From: DATKEJ01 sp963768715
GTDB taxonomy: Bacteria; Bacteroidota; Rhodothermia; Rhodothermales; DATKEJ01
NCBI GenBank assembly: GCA_963768715.1
Contig: CAVYJC010000008.1
Span: 62,001 to 126,000, forward strand
Reading direction: 5' to 3'
DNA length: 64,000 nt
This document shows positions 54,944-63,354 of this stretch, one piece after another. The translations under genes were made by a program, and so were the position numbers. The notes beneath the pieces are model-generated. The model saw nothing but the letters and a program-made list of their open reading frames with translations. It was not told the DNA's origin and made no database searches. The first letter of the stretch is position 1. Each line of letters opens with the position of its first letter.

Positions 54944-55555
54944 CTAGAGTCCGACGCGGCCTTCCAGCGCCCGGCCCAGCGTGGCCTCGTCGGCGAATTC
55001 CAGATCGCTTCCGACGGGGATGCCGTGTGCGAGCCGGGTCACGCGCACGCCGAACGGCTGCAGGAGCTGCCCGATGTAGTAGGCTGTCGTGTCTCCTTCG
55101 ACGTTGGGGTTCACGGCGAGGATGACTTCCTTTATCGCCGGGTGGTCATTGCCACCCGCGACTCGGGTAACCAACTCACGGATCTTCAGATCTTCGGGTC
55201 CTATTCCGTCAAGCGGTGAGATTACGCCGCCGAGGACGTGATACACCCCGCTGTACTCATTCGTGCGCTCGACCGCCATCAGATCCGACGGCTCCTCGAC
55301 GACGCAAACGACTTCCTGATCACGCTTGCCCGAGGAGCAGATCGCGCACGGGTCGTGGTCGGTGACATTGAAGCATACCGAGCAGAATTTGACGCGGTCT
55401 TTCGCCGAGACAAGGGCGTCGGCGATGCGGACAACCTCCTGCCGCGGCATTTTGAGTACATATGCGGTCAGGCGGCGCGCCGTCTTGCGTCCGATTCCCG
55501 GGAGCTTTGCGAACTGCTCGACGAGGGTCTCGACAGCTTCAGATGTAATCTGCAT
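54944..55555 (-). CDS. recR: Recombination mediator protein RecR
   Basis: A 203-aa protein with an N-terminal helix-hairpin-helix (LPGIGRKTARRLTAYVLK), a four-Cys zinc site (FCSVCFNVTDHDPCAICSS), and a Toprim domain (VVEEPSDLMAVERTNEY, ILAVNPNVEGDTTAYYI). It helps load RecA on gapped DNA with RecF and RecO. It is followed closely by the ABC permease and preceded by ybaB at 33 bases. Confidence 0.97.
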   Translation of the reverse strand: MQITSEAVETLVEQFAKLPGIGRKTARRLTAYVLKMPRQEVVRIADALVSAKDRVKFCSVCFNVTDHDPCAICSSGKRDQEVVCVVEEPSDLMAVERTNEYSGVYHVLGGVISPLDGIGPEDLKIRELVTRVAGGNDHPAIKEVILAVNPNVEGDTTAYYIGQLLQPFGVRVTRLAHGIPVGSDLEFADEATLGRALEGRVGL

Positions 55556-55588
55556 GAGCGGTTTGGCGACTAAGCGATGCGGTTCGGA

Positions 55589-55921
55589 TCAGAGACCCAT
55601 ATTGGAAAGGTCCATTCCCGGCGGGAGCAGGTCGCCGGCCGTGCGTCCCATCTCCTGCTTGGCAAGAGCCGCTGCATCTTCGAGCGCCTTGTTGACACCG
55701 GCGACGATCAGGTCTTCGAGCAGCTCGACGTCCTCGGAGTCTACGACCGAAGGATCGACCTTGATGCTAAGGATGCGCTGGGCGCCGTTTGCCTTGACAG
55801 TAACCATCCCGCCTCCGGCTTCGGACGTCACGGTCATCTTTGCCAGCGCTTCCTGAACTTCAGCGACGCGCTGCTGCATTTCCGCCATTTTGCCGAAAAG
55901 ATCGGCCATATTCAGATCCAT
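55589..55921 (-). CDS. ybaB: YbaB/EbfC nucleoid-associated protein
   Basis: The 110-aa protein matches the family: MADLFGKMAEMQQRVAEVQE, an N-terminal helix, VTVKANGAQRILSIKVDPSV, and a C-terminal helix ending PPGMDLSNMGL. An alternative start is the Met five codons in. YbaB binds DNA as a dimer. The gene order dnaX-ybaB-recR is conserved in many bacteria and supports all three calls. Confidence 0.94.
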   Translation of the reverse strand: MDLNMADLFGKMAEMQQRVAEVQEALAKMTVTSEAGGGMVTVKANGAQRILSIKVDPSVVDSEDVELLEDLIVAGVNKALEDAAALAKQEMGRTAGDLLPPGMDLSNMGL

Positions 55922-55947
55922 GTTTCTCTACTCTGGTTGTGCTCTTC

Positions 55948-57922
55948 CTACCAGACGAGTTCGCCGCCGAATTCGTCGAACAGAGCTTTAATAATGGGAT
56001 TGTCCTGTCGCAGCTTCTTGACGCGCTCGAGCGGATCGACGTCTGCCTCCTCGGGAGCCATCGCAACCTCATTCGACACGAAGAACCGCATCGACAATCT
56101 CGATTCGACAGACATTACGGTGCGCAGGCGCTCGCTCAGATAGTCGGACTCTCGCCCGAGCATTCGCTCGTGAAACTCATCCGGGACGGCAATCCTTATC
56201 ATGTCGCCGTCAACAGAAGCCGGCTTCGTATGCTGCAGGAGGGCGCCGAAGTGAATTCGTTGTGATGTCACGTCCTTGATGTAGTTGCCCCAGACCCCCT
56301 CCAGAGATGTCATTTTCACCGAGCCTTCCGGCTGATCCGCATCTCGGGCTGATTCCTTCGGAGGATCTTTCGGCTTCGACCGCTTTGGTCTGACCGCTTT
56401 CAGTGCCGGTGCGCCGAAAAGCGAGCCCGATTGACGGGCCGGTGCCGGTGCGGGTTCTTCCACGACGTCCTTGATCTCGGATCCGGGCTCTTCAACTGGA
56501 GGCGGAGGGACCACCTCTGTAATCGGCGCCGAATCCACCTCCGGTTCAGCTTTCGGTGGTTCGCCCGCTTCTTCCTGCGAAGCCGACGCTGAGGTCGTAT
56601 CCGCGGGCTCGGGTGCTGCCACAGCCGTTGTCTCTACGGGGGGTGTTTCCGCACTTTGCTCCCTGTCGACAGGTAGTTGCGTCGTGGCGACGACAGGCTT
56701 CGCCGCGACCGATGGCTGCTTCGACTTGTCTGGCCGAACCTCCGTGGAAGGCTCATCTTCTTGAGTGGCCGCAATCGAATCGATACGATCGATGATCCTC
56801 TGAAGATCGGCGGCCTTCTCGAGCGAGGCCATTTTCAGAAGTGTCAGCTCGAGTCGAAGGCGCGGTTTGACCGCACGCTTCAAGGCCTCCTGTCCCTCGT
56901 TCACGATGATAAGATGCCGAAGGAGATCTGATTCCTCGAAGCGCTTGCCCTCCTCAGCGTAGCGCGACAGTGTTCCTTTGTCAGCCTCGATCAGATCCGT
57001 CTGGCCGGTCGTCACGGTAATAAGGACGTCGCGAAGATGATCGGTCAGACCTGACAGGAATTCGTCGAAATCGGTGCCCGTTGCAGCCAATCGCTCCACG
57101 AGGCCGAGCAAGCCCGCCCGGTCCCTGTCGGCGATGAGCGCGGTCGTCTCGAAATACGTATCGATATTGACGGCGCCCAGGGCGTCGACGATTTCATCAT
57201 AGACGAGCTTCTTGCCGCCGAGAATGACCGCCTGGTCGAAGGTCGAAAAGGCATCCCGAAGCGCGCCGTCGCCCTTGCGGGCTATCAAGCGGAGGGAGGC
57301 CTCGTCGGCTTCGATGCTTTCTTCTTCGCAGATGGCGCGAAGACGCTCCACGATGTCGGGCACAGAAATCCGCCGAAAATCGAAGCGCTGACAACGCGAC
57401 AGTACGGTCGGCAGCAATTTGTGCGGCTCAGTCGTCGCGAAAATGAACTGGATGAACGGGGGAGGTTCCTCGAGCGTCTTCAGCAAGGCATTGAACGCCT
57501 GCTTCGACAGCATGTGGATCTCGTCGATTATGTAGACTTTCTTGACGCCGGACGCTGGGGGAATCCGAACAGCCTCCCGAAGGGCGCGGATGTCGTCGAC
57601 GCCGTTGTTCGATGCCGCGTCGATTTCGATTACGTTCAGGCTGCGACCCTGCTCAAACGATTGGCACGATTCGCACGATCCGGCACGGGTCCATGTTCGT
57701 CCGCTGTTCAGGCGGTGTCTGGCAGTTGATCGCTTTTGCGAGAATCCGGGCGGCAGAGGTCTTGCCCACGCCGCGCGGGCCGCAGAACAGATAAGCATGC
57801 GCGACGCGATCGAGACGGAGCGCATTGCGCAGCGTCTCAGCCACATGCTCCTGGCTTACGAGTTCGGTGAAGGTCTGCGGACGGTACTTTCGAGCGGATA
57901 CTAAGAATCTGTCGCCGGCCAT
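55948..57922 (-). CDS. dnaX: DNA polymerase III subunits gamma/tau, frame broken by one base
   Basis: The first frame (57922) has the AAA+ start FLVSARKYRPQTFTELV and Walker A GPRGVGKTSAARILAK. The second carries IEIDAASNNGVDDIRALRE, VYIIDEIHMLSKQAFNALLK (Walker B), and the Pro/Ala/Glu-rich tau-like C-terminus. Dropping one base from CCGG at 57680-57683 creates DPCGSCESCQSF, the family's zinc-binding cysteines, and a 657-aa protein. DnaX loads the sliding clamp and links the polymerases. It is essential, so a sequence error is the likeliest reason for the break. It lies too early in the gene for programmed gamma/tau frameshifting. Confidence 0.92.
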
Positions 57923-58034
57923 TATTGTTAGTCTGGATGTCGGTTGCGGCCAGTTTGCGCGCGCTTGATGATCTGTGTTGCAACCCCTGACGCGCGAGCG
58001 ATGATCCCGCTTCGTTCAGGGTGCTTGGGGCGGC

Positions 58035-58781
58035 CTAGGGTTTGTCTCTTGCTGTCGCGGGATTTACTGTTTTAGGCGCCTTCGATTTCTGTGCTTTCGG
58101 CCGCCTCCCTTTCGGTTTGGCTTCGACCGGAGGCACGAAGCAGCTCCGGCATCGCGGCTCGTATGCTGATTTTGAGCCGACGAGCACGCGCTTCCCTTCC
58201 TTGACGAGACGCTGTGAAAAGATCGCCGGTCCACCACAGACCATGCAGACAGCGTGGAGCTTCGTTACATATTCGGCGACGGCCATCAGCTGCGGAACGG
58301 GTTCGAACGGAACGCCGCGGTAATCGAGATCCAGTCCTGCGATGACGACGCGTCGGCCCTGTTGCGCCAGCATTTGAACGACCGAAACCAGTTCGAGACC
58401 GAAGAACTGCGCCTCATCGACGCCCACAACGAGGGCCGATCCCGCCAACAGCAGGATCTGTTCCGCCGTGTCGACAGCTACCGACTTGATTGCCGTCTCA
58501 TCGTGTGATACGACGGCATCGAGCGAGTAACGGACATCGATCGTGGGCTTGAAGATCTCGACGCGCTGCCGCGCGATCTGGGCCCTTCGCAAACGCCGGA
58601 TCAACTCCTCGGTCTTTCCCGAGAACATGGGTCCACACACGACCTCGATCCACCCGGCCTGGTGATTGACGAGCGAGTGCGGATCGACTTGCGATCCGAG
58701 ACGACCCGTCGATAACCGGCCTGAGGGATCGATCAGCGTGTTGTTCCGCTCGATACGATCAGACTTCTTCGATGACATCAT
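58035..58781 (-). CDS. tdk: Thymidine kinase (type II)
   Basis: A 248-aa kinase with P-loop VCGPMFSGKTEELIRRL (residues 48-64), VVGVDEAQFFG (catalytic Glu), GLDLDYRGVPFEPVP, and the four-Cys zinc lasso (CMVCGGPA ... CRSC). It phosphorylates thymidine with ATP. It is longer than the usual 190-200 aa: about 40 extra N-terminal residues and a Lys/Pro-rich C-terminal tail (KPKGRRPKAQKSKAPK). Its start overlaps batE by 23 bases. Confidence 0.93.
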   Translation of the reverse strand: MMSSKKSDRIERNNTLIDPSGRLSTGRLGSQVDPHSLVNHQAGWIEVVCGPMFSGKTEELIRRLRRAQIARQRVEIFKPTIDVRYSLDAVVSHDETAIKSVAVDTAEQILLLAGSALVVGVDEAQFFGLELVSVVQMLAQQGRRVVIAGLDLDYRGVPFEPVPQLMAVAEYVTKLHAVCMVCGGPAIFSQRLVKEGKRVLVGSKSAYEPRCRSCFVPPVEAKPKGRRPKAQKSKAPKTVNPATARDKP

Positions 58782-59535
58782 CTACCAACCAGCCAGTAGT
58801 ACCGTCGGGCAATCCAACGCGGACCCACTCGTTTTCCTTGCCGAGCAAATCGACGACCAGTCCCTCATACACACGCTTGCCGGTCGCCGCACCATCCGAA
58901 GGAGCTTCTTTCAAGTCGGCCTGCAGATCGATGACGACGGCGTGGCGATGCGTCGCCTGGTCATGAGAAGCGACAAACGCGGAGCCCAGGAAAGGCAGGC
59001 CGGCTACGAGGCAGAGGGCGATTCCGCGCCTGAGCCAATCGTTACGCGATCCTGTCCAAATACGGACGCCGATGAATACCGCGGCCGTAAGGTAGAAACA
59101 AAGGCCGACAAAATACATCCACACGGGTCCGATCCTGGCGACGGCTGCGTCCCACCACTGTTTCCAGAACGGGCGTGGAATCGTATTGAAGTGGTTCTTT
59201 GTCTTCCGCTGGGCGACGCGCGCGCTGTGATTGAGCAGGTCGTCGGAGGGAATGAGCATGCGGGCCCTCTCGTAGTACACAACGGCCATGCCGAGACGAT
59301 TGAGTCGGAAATAGGTGTTGCCGATGTTGTAGAGCAGCGCCCCGCTGCGATAACCTGTTTCTTCGACGGAGAGGAAGGAGTCGAGAGCCGTCTGATAGTC
59401 ACCGTCGTAATACGCCTTCAGACCATCCTCGTAGGCGCGCATAGCCGTGGGCAGGCCGTCGTCGCCATCATCGTCGCCGGCATGCGCCGGAAAGGCGGCG
59501 GCGACAAGCGTCACCAAAAGGATCATGCGGATCAT
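58759..59535 (-). CDS. batE: BatE: TPR and SH3 domain protein of the Bat operon
   Basis: I use 59535 (MIRMILLVTLVAAAFPAHAG), which gives a good signal peptide and leaves 7 bases after batD; 59577 is an alternative that overlaps it. The 258-aa protein has a TPR region (AYEDGLKAYYDGDYQTALDS, ALLYNIGNTYFRLNRLGMAV), two membrane helices (MYFVGLCFYLTAAVFIG, ALCLVAGLPFLGSAFV), and a C-terminal bacterial SH3-like segment (GLVVDLLGKENEWVRVGLPDGTTGWL). BatE acts with the other Bat proteins at the inner membrane or periplasm; its biochemical role is not known. Confidence 0.86.
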   Translation of the reverse strand: MIRMILLVTLVAAAFPAHAGDDDGDDGLPTAMRAYEDGLKAYYDGDYQTALDSFLSVEETGYRSGALLYNIGNTYFRLNRLGMAVVYYERARMLIPSDDLLNHSARVAQRKTKNHFNTIPRPFWKQWWDAAVARIGPVWMYFVGLCFYLTAAVFIGVRIWTGSRNDWLRRGIALCLVAGLPFLGSAFVASHDQATHRHAVVIDLQADLKEAPSDGAATGKRVYEGLVVDLLGKENEWVRVGLPDGTTGWLVDDVIEEV

Positions 59536-59542
59536 GCGGCCC

Positions 59543-61441
59543 CTATTCACCTGTACCGTGCGCTTTGACGTGTTCATCGAGCCCTGCGATCAGTCCGGCG
59601 GCCCGTTCGATAACATCCTGCATCATGTCCCTATCAGGCGGCTGGGGAGAAAACCGGGCTGCGTCAGCCTCAAGCGCGAGCTCGACGATTCCCTCGACGA
59701 GATTGTCCGGCGTATGGCGCATCCGGAGAGCCGAGGCGAGCTGTGCTGACGTCATGCCCTGCGGCGAAATATTGAGCCGGTCCCCGACGAAGCCCAGCAC
59801 AGCACGAATTATTTCCTCGTACAAAGCCCGCCCGTCGCCTTTCTTCAGGAGGATCTCCGCTTGCTTAAGGTGCTTCTTCGCGGCAGGGTGCGCCCTGCGG
59901 CTTCGGGCATATCGTTCGTCCGTCGCGAGTTTCTCCATGCGCTTGCGATACAGAAACAGACCTCCGAGCGCAAAGACGGGGAGGATCAGGACCACGTAAG
60001 CCCACGCCATCCGGTAGAGTGGACTTCCGCCGGCCCGTCGCCACTTGGCTACTTCGTCGTGAAGGGCCGCCACGTCGTTCGCAGGAAAACGCGTCGTCGG
60101 GACCGTCGCCGCCGCCGGCTTTACCGATCCCGTCACGTTGATCGCAATGTCGCTCGACTTCATTTCGCGGTACTCACCGCTTTCCGGATTGAAGTAAGGT
60201 ATTGTAAAAGAAGGAATAACGTGCCTTCCGTCCGAGTTGGGAACGAGGGTGTACGTGAATGTCTTGATGCCTTCGACGTACTGTTTCGATCTGTCGATCG
60301 AATCTGAGACTTCGGGTCCGAAGCGTTCGATCAGAGGCGGAAGCTCCAGAGGTGGTTCGGCGAGCGTAGCAATGTTGCCGCGGCCCGAGATGGTGATGGT
60401 CAGCTGCACCGGCTCGCCCGCTTCGACGTCGGTGCGACTCACGCTGGTGTGCAGGGCAAAAGTGCCCACGGCGCCGTGAAACGAGGCAGGCGGATTGGGC
60501 AGCTGTTTCGCCGTCACATCGATGGGCGGTGACGTGACGGTGGCAGATTGGAAGCGTGCAGCGTTCTGGAGGAGCAGTGATCGGAACGCTCCCGAATTTC
60601 TCGGCAGAGCCACCTTTGTTTCGATCCGAAGTGGCTCGATGTCCAGCTTACCGCTTCGCGTCGGGAAGAGGGCGACGCGTTTCAGCGTGACGGCGTTGTA
60701 TCGGAGTCCGTCTACGATCTCCGTGCGCATGTTCGTCCGCTGTTGGACCTCGAGGTCTTCTCGCCAGAAACCTTCCGTGTCCCACGAGTCGGCGAGCCGG
60801 CTGTTGCGAAGAAGGACCCCATGTCGAAAGAAGAGCACGTAATCGATCGAGAGCTGTTCGTTCTGGAAGACGATCTTCTTGGAAGGGACGGCGCGAATGA
60901 AGACATCGGTTTTCGTCACTTCGGGCTGATCGCCCGTGTCGTCATCTGCATCGGGGAAGAGCCACCTTCCGGACTGATTCGGGGTCCGAGCGGGGCGCTG
61001 AGCCTGAGGGACGACCGTTATATCGATAGGGTCGGTCTTGTAGGTCTTGTTTGCCACTTTGACTTCGGCGGCGCCAATCGTTCCTTTGCCCTCGCCATTG
61101 GGCCGGTATTGCCATGTAAAGCTCAGGCTGCGCTCAACGTCGGAGTTGACAATCGAGATATTCTGCTGTGTGCTCGGCGACCGCTGGACGAGCGAAAGCT
61201 CCTTGGAGGACGGGGGCTGGGGCGTCGTGACGTCAGAAAACGGCGCGCCCCGGATTTCGATCGTGTAGCGAGCGACATCCTCCGTCCCGATCGTCTTTTC
61301 GTCTACGGAGGCGGTCACGCGGACCTGCCCAAGCGTGATGAACGGCGTTCCGCATACGATCAGCATCAGGATCGCTACGTGAACGCACCCCGACAGGCGA
61401 GCCGGTCGGGTCGGAACGTGTGAGGCTGTCGATTGGCGCAT
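59543..61441 (-). CDS. batD: BatD oxygen-tolerance protein
   Basis: The 632-aa protein has a signal peptide (VAILMLIVCGTPFITLGQ) and several beta-sandwich repeats (VTASVDEKTIGTEDVARYTI, VQLTITISGRGNIATLAEPP, TYTLVPNSDGRHVIPSFTIP), followed by one C-terminal membrane helix (WAYVVLILPVFALGGLFLY) and a cytoplasmic helical tail. This matches the BatD domain layout. Defined in Bacteroides fragilis, the bat genes affect aerotolerance. It follows batC with 2 bases between genes, so they are tightly coupled. Confidence 0.93.
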   Translation of the reverse strand: MRQSTASHVPTRPARLSGCVHVAILMLIVCGTPFITLGQVRVTASVDEKTIGTEDVARYTIEIRGAPFSDVTTPQPPSSKELSLVQRSPSTQQNISIVNSDVERSLSFTWQYRPNGEGKGTIGAAEVKVANKTYKTDPIDITVVPQAQRPARTPNQSGRWLFPDADDDTGDQPEVTKTDVFIRAVPSKKIVFQNEQLSIDYVLFFRHGVLLRNSRLADSWDTEGFWREDLEVQQRTNMRTEIVDGLRYNAVTLKRVALFPTRSGKLDIEPLRIETKVALPRNSGAFRSLLLQNAARFQSATVTSPPIDVTAKQLPNPPASFHGAVGTFALHTSVSRTDVEAGEPVQLTITISGRGNIATLAEPPLELPPLIERFGPEVSDSIDRSKQYVEGIKTFTYTLVPNSDGRHVIPSFTIPYFNPESGEYREMKSSDIAINVTGSVKPAAATVPTTRFPANDVAALHDEVAKWRRAGGSPLYRMAWAYVVLILPVFALGGLFLYRKRMEKLATDERYARSRRAHPAAKKHLKQAEILLKKGDGRALYEEIIRAVLGFVGDRLNISPQGMTSAQLASALRMRHTPDNLVEGIVELALEADAARFSPQPPDRDMMQDVIERAAGLIAGLDEHVKAHGTGE

Positions 61442-61443
61442 TA

Positions 61444-62196
61444 CTACCAGTCTTTATCGACAGTTCTGGGCTTACCCTTCATGCGCCAGACTTGGCGCAT
61501 CAGTTCTTCTTCGTCATTCTGGAGCGCCTTGAGGATCTGTTGGGCCTGTTCTTTGCTCATGCCTTGCTCTTCCTGCTGCTCGGACTCCTTCTGCTGTTCG
61601 TCTTCAGGCTGCTGCTGCTGATCGTCAGACTTGCCCCCCTTCTGGTCGTCCTGCTGCTGCTGATCGTCCTGCTTCTGCTCGTCGTCTTGCTGCTGCTGCT
61701 GATCATCATTTTGCTGGTCCTGCTTCTGCTGTTTGTCGCCTTTCCCTCCATCCTGTTTCTGCTGCTGCATCATGCGCCGCACGAATTCGTAGTTGAAGCG
61801 GGCATTGTCGTTGGTCGGGTCGGCAATCATCGATTGCTTGTAGTACTCGAGCGACTTCTGCGGGTCCTGTGCCTGAAATGCGTTATTGCCCGCATTGTAC
61901 GCGCTGCGGGTCAGTTCCTCTTCCGTGGAGGCGAGTTGGATGGCCTCCGAAAAAGCTTTCGTGGCCTCTTCGTACGACTCCGTGCGATTCAGCGCACAGC
62001 CGAGGTTATTCGCGAGACCACTCCGGAGTTTCGCGTCCGTCGACTCATCAGATGCTTCGAGTCCCTCCCGAAAAAGCGTGGCCGCCTCTTCGTATTTCTT
62101 CTCGTGGTATCGTTTGTTTCCCTTACGGCCCTTATCGGTGTTGTCACCGAACCCGATTGCCGCGATGAGAAGCAGGATGAGAAAACGCGTCAGCAT
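61444..62196 (-). CDS. batC: BatC TPR protein with Gln/Asp-rich segment
   Basis: The 250-aa protein starts with a signal or anchor (MLTRFLILLLIAAIGFGDN). TPR units cover about residues 25-145 (GNKRYHEKKYEEAATLFREG, LANNLGCALNRTESYEEATK, AYNAGNNAFQAQDPQKSLEY). A roughly 70-residue Gln/Asp/Lys-rich tract (DQQNDDQQQQQDDEQKQD and like) follows, then a conserved C-terminal helix (SKEQAQQILKALQNDEEELM). The tract is antisense to a misleading poly-Leu reading on the plus strand. It lies between batB and batD. Confidence 0.9.
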   Translation of the reverse strand: MLTRFLILLLIAAIGFGDNTDKGRKGNKRYHEKKYEEAATLFREGLEASDESTDAKLRSGLANNLGCALNRTESYEEATKAFSEAIQLASTEEELTRSAYNAGNNAFQAQDPQKSLEYYKQSMIADPTNDNARFNYEFVRRMMQQQKQDGGKGDKQQKQDQQNDDQQQQQDDEQKQDDQQQQDDQKGGKSDDQQQQPEDEQQKESEQQEEQGMSKEQAQQILKALQNDEEELMRQVWRMKGKPRTVDKDW

Positions 62197-62223
62197 GATG
62201 ATAGACTGTGATTCTCAGACGTT

Positions 62224-63354
62224 TTATGCGACCGACGCCGGTGATTCAACGCGCGAACCCTCGCCGCCGTTCTCGGGAAGGTCGAGCGGGGTTTCCCGCG
62301 CCGGCTCATCTTCGGAGGCTACGTAGGCTCCGGGTCGTTGGACCCGCCCCATTACCCTGTCGGGGATGAGCATTTCGAGAATGAGGAGCACTACGCCGAG
62401 TAGGAGCGGCCACTGGTATTTTTCCTCGTATTCCTCGAAGGTTTCGGAGTCGAATTCCTGCCGGTCGAGCCGCTTCAGCGCATCGGCCATTTCGGGAAGA
62501 GAGCTCGAGGTTCGGGTGATACGGAAGTAACCGCCGCCCTCTGACAGCTCCTGCAGCCGGTCTTCTTCGAGGCGAGTCAGTACCGTGTTCCCATCCTTGT
62601 CCTTCTTGAAACCGACGCGACGTCCTCGCTGGTAGACGGGAACCGGAACCCCGTCAGCTTCCCCTACACCGGTCGCAAAGATTACGAGCTTCGCATCTTT
62701 TGCGGCCTTCACCGCATCGTCGATGGGCGCATGATTCTCGCCGTCGGATACGATGAGCAGCGCTCTCGTGTGGTCGGCGTCGGGATTGTCCTTGTTGGCG
62801 CCGCCCGTAAACACCTGAACCGTCTTGTTCAGGGCCGCACCGAAATCCGTACCCGGCGTTGGAATCTGAGAAGGCGCCGCGATGTCGAGGAAGAGACGCA
62901 CGGCCGAGTAATCGAGGGTCAGCGGACACTGAACGAATGCGTCTCCCGCAAAAAGGACCAGGCCCACGCGGTCTCCTTGCAGGTTGTCGAGCAGCTTCCC
63001 GATTTCGTACTTGGCGCGTGTCAGTCGATTTGGAAGCACATCCTCAGCGAGCATCGATTGCGACACGTCGAGTGCGATGACAAGGTCGACACCTTCACGT
63101 TTGAACTCCTTGAGTTTTGTCCCGAATCGCGGTCCCGCAAGGGACAACGCGATCAACCCGACGGCGACCACGGTGAACGCGCTCTTCCAGCGGCGCAGAC
63201 GGGGACTGATGGACTGCGCAAGCTGCCGAACCATGGCGAAATCGCCGAATCGTTTCATGGCGGCCCGACGCTTGAACGCCGCCCAGACATAGAGGGCCAC
63301 CGCCACCGGAACGGCGGCTAGCGCACTTAAATATATCGGGTGTAGCCAATCCAT
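62224..63354 (-). CDS. batB: BatB: membrane von Willebrand factor A protein
   Basis: A 376-aa protein with two N-terminal helices, then a VWA domain whose metal site begins VDLVIALDVSQSMLAEDVLP (DxSxS) and continues with the Thr of PTPGTDFG and the Asp of LLIVSDGENHAP. A C-terminal helix (QWPLLLGVVLLILEMLIP) returns it to the membrane, and a 30-residue tail follows. Its ATG overlaps the batA stop as TGATG. BatA and BatB are thought to form a complex with BatC-E, probably assisted by a MoxR ATPase, which would lie beyond the right edge. Confidence 0.92.
   Translation of the reverse strand: MDWLHPIYLSALAAVPVAVALYVWAAFKRRAAMKRFGDFAMVRQLAQSISPRLRRWKSAFTVVAVGLIALSLAGPRFGTKLKEFKREGVDLVIALDVSQSMLAEDVLPNRLTRAKYEIGKLLDNLQGDRVGLVLFAGDAFVQCPLTLDYSAVRLFLDIAAPSQIPTPGTDFGAALNKTVQVFTGGANKDNPDADHTRALLIVSDGENHAPIDDAVKAAKDAKLVIFATGVGEADGVPVPVYQRGRRVGFKKDKDGNTVLTRLEEDRLQELSEGGGYFRITRTSSSLPEMADALKRLDRQEFDSETFEEYEEKYQWPLLLGVVLLILEMLIPDRVMGRVQRPGAYVASEDEPARETPLDLPENGGEGSRVESPASVA

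Noticed and set aside
57640..57720. Programmed ribosomal frameshift in dnaX
   Set aside because: There is no slippery A run or stimulatory hairpin; the position is in the N-terminal AAA+ domain, and other genes show similar indels.
61420..62211. 263-aa plus-strand frame rich in Leu, apparently a membrane protein
   Set aside because: The poly-Leu stretches are the complement of the CAG/GAC codons of the BatC Gln/Asp tract.
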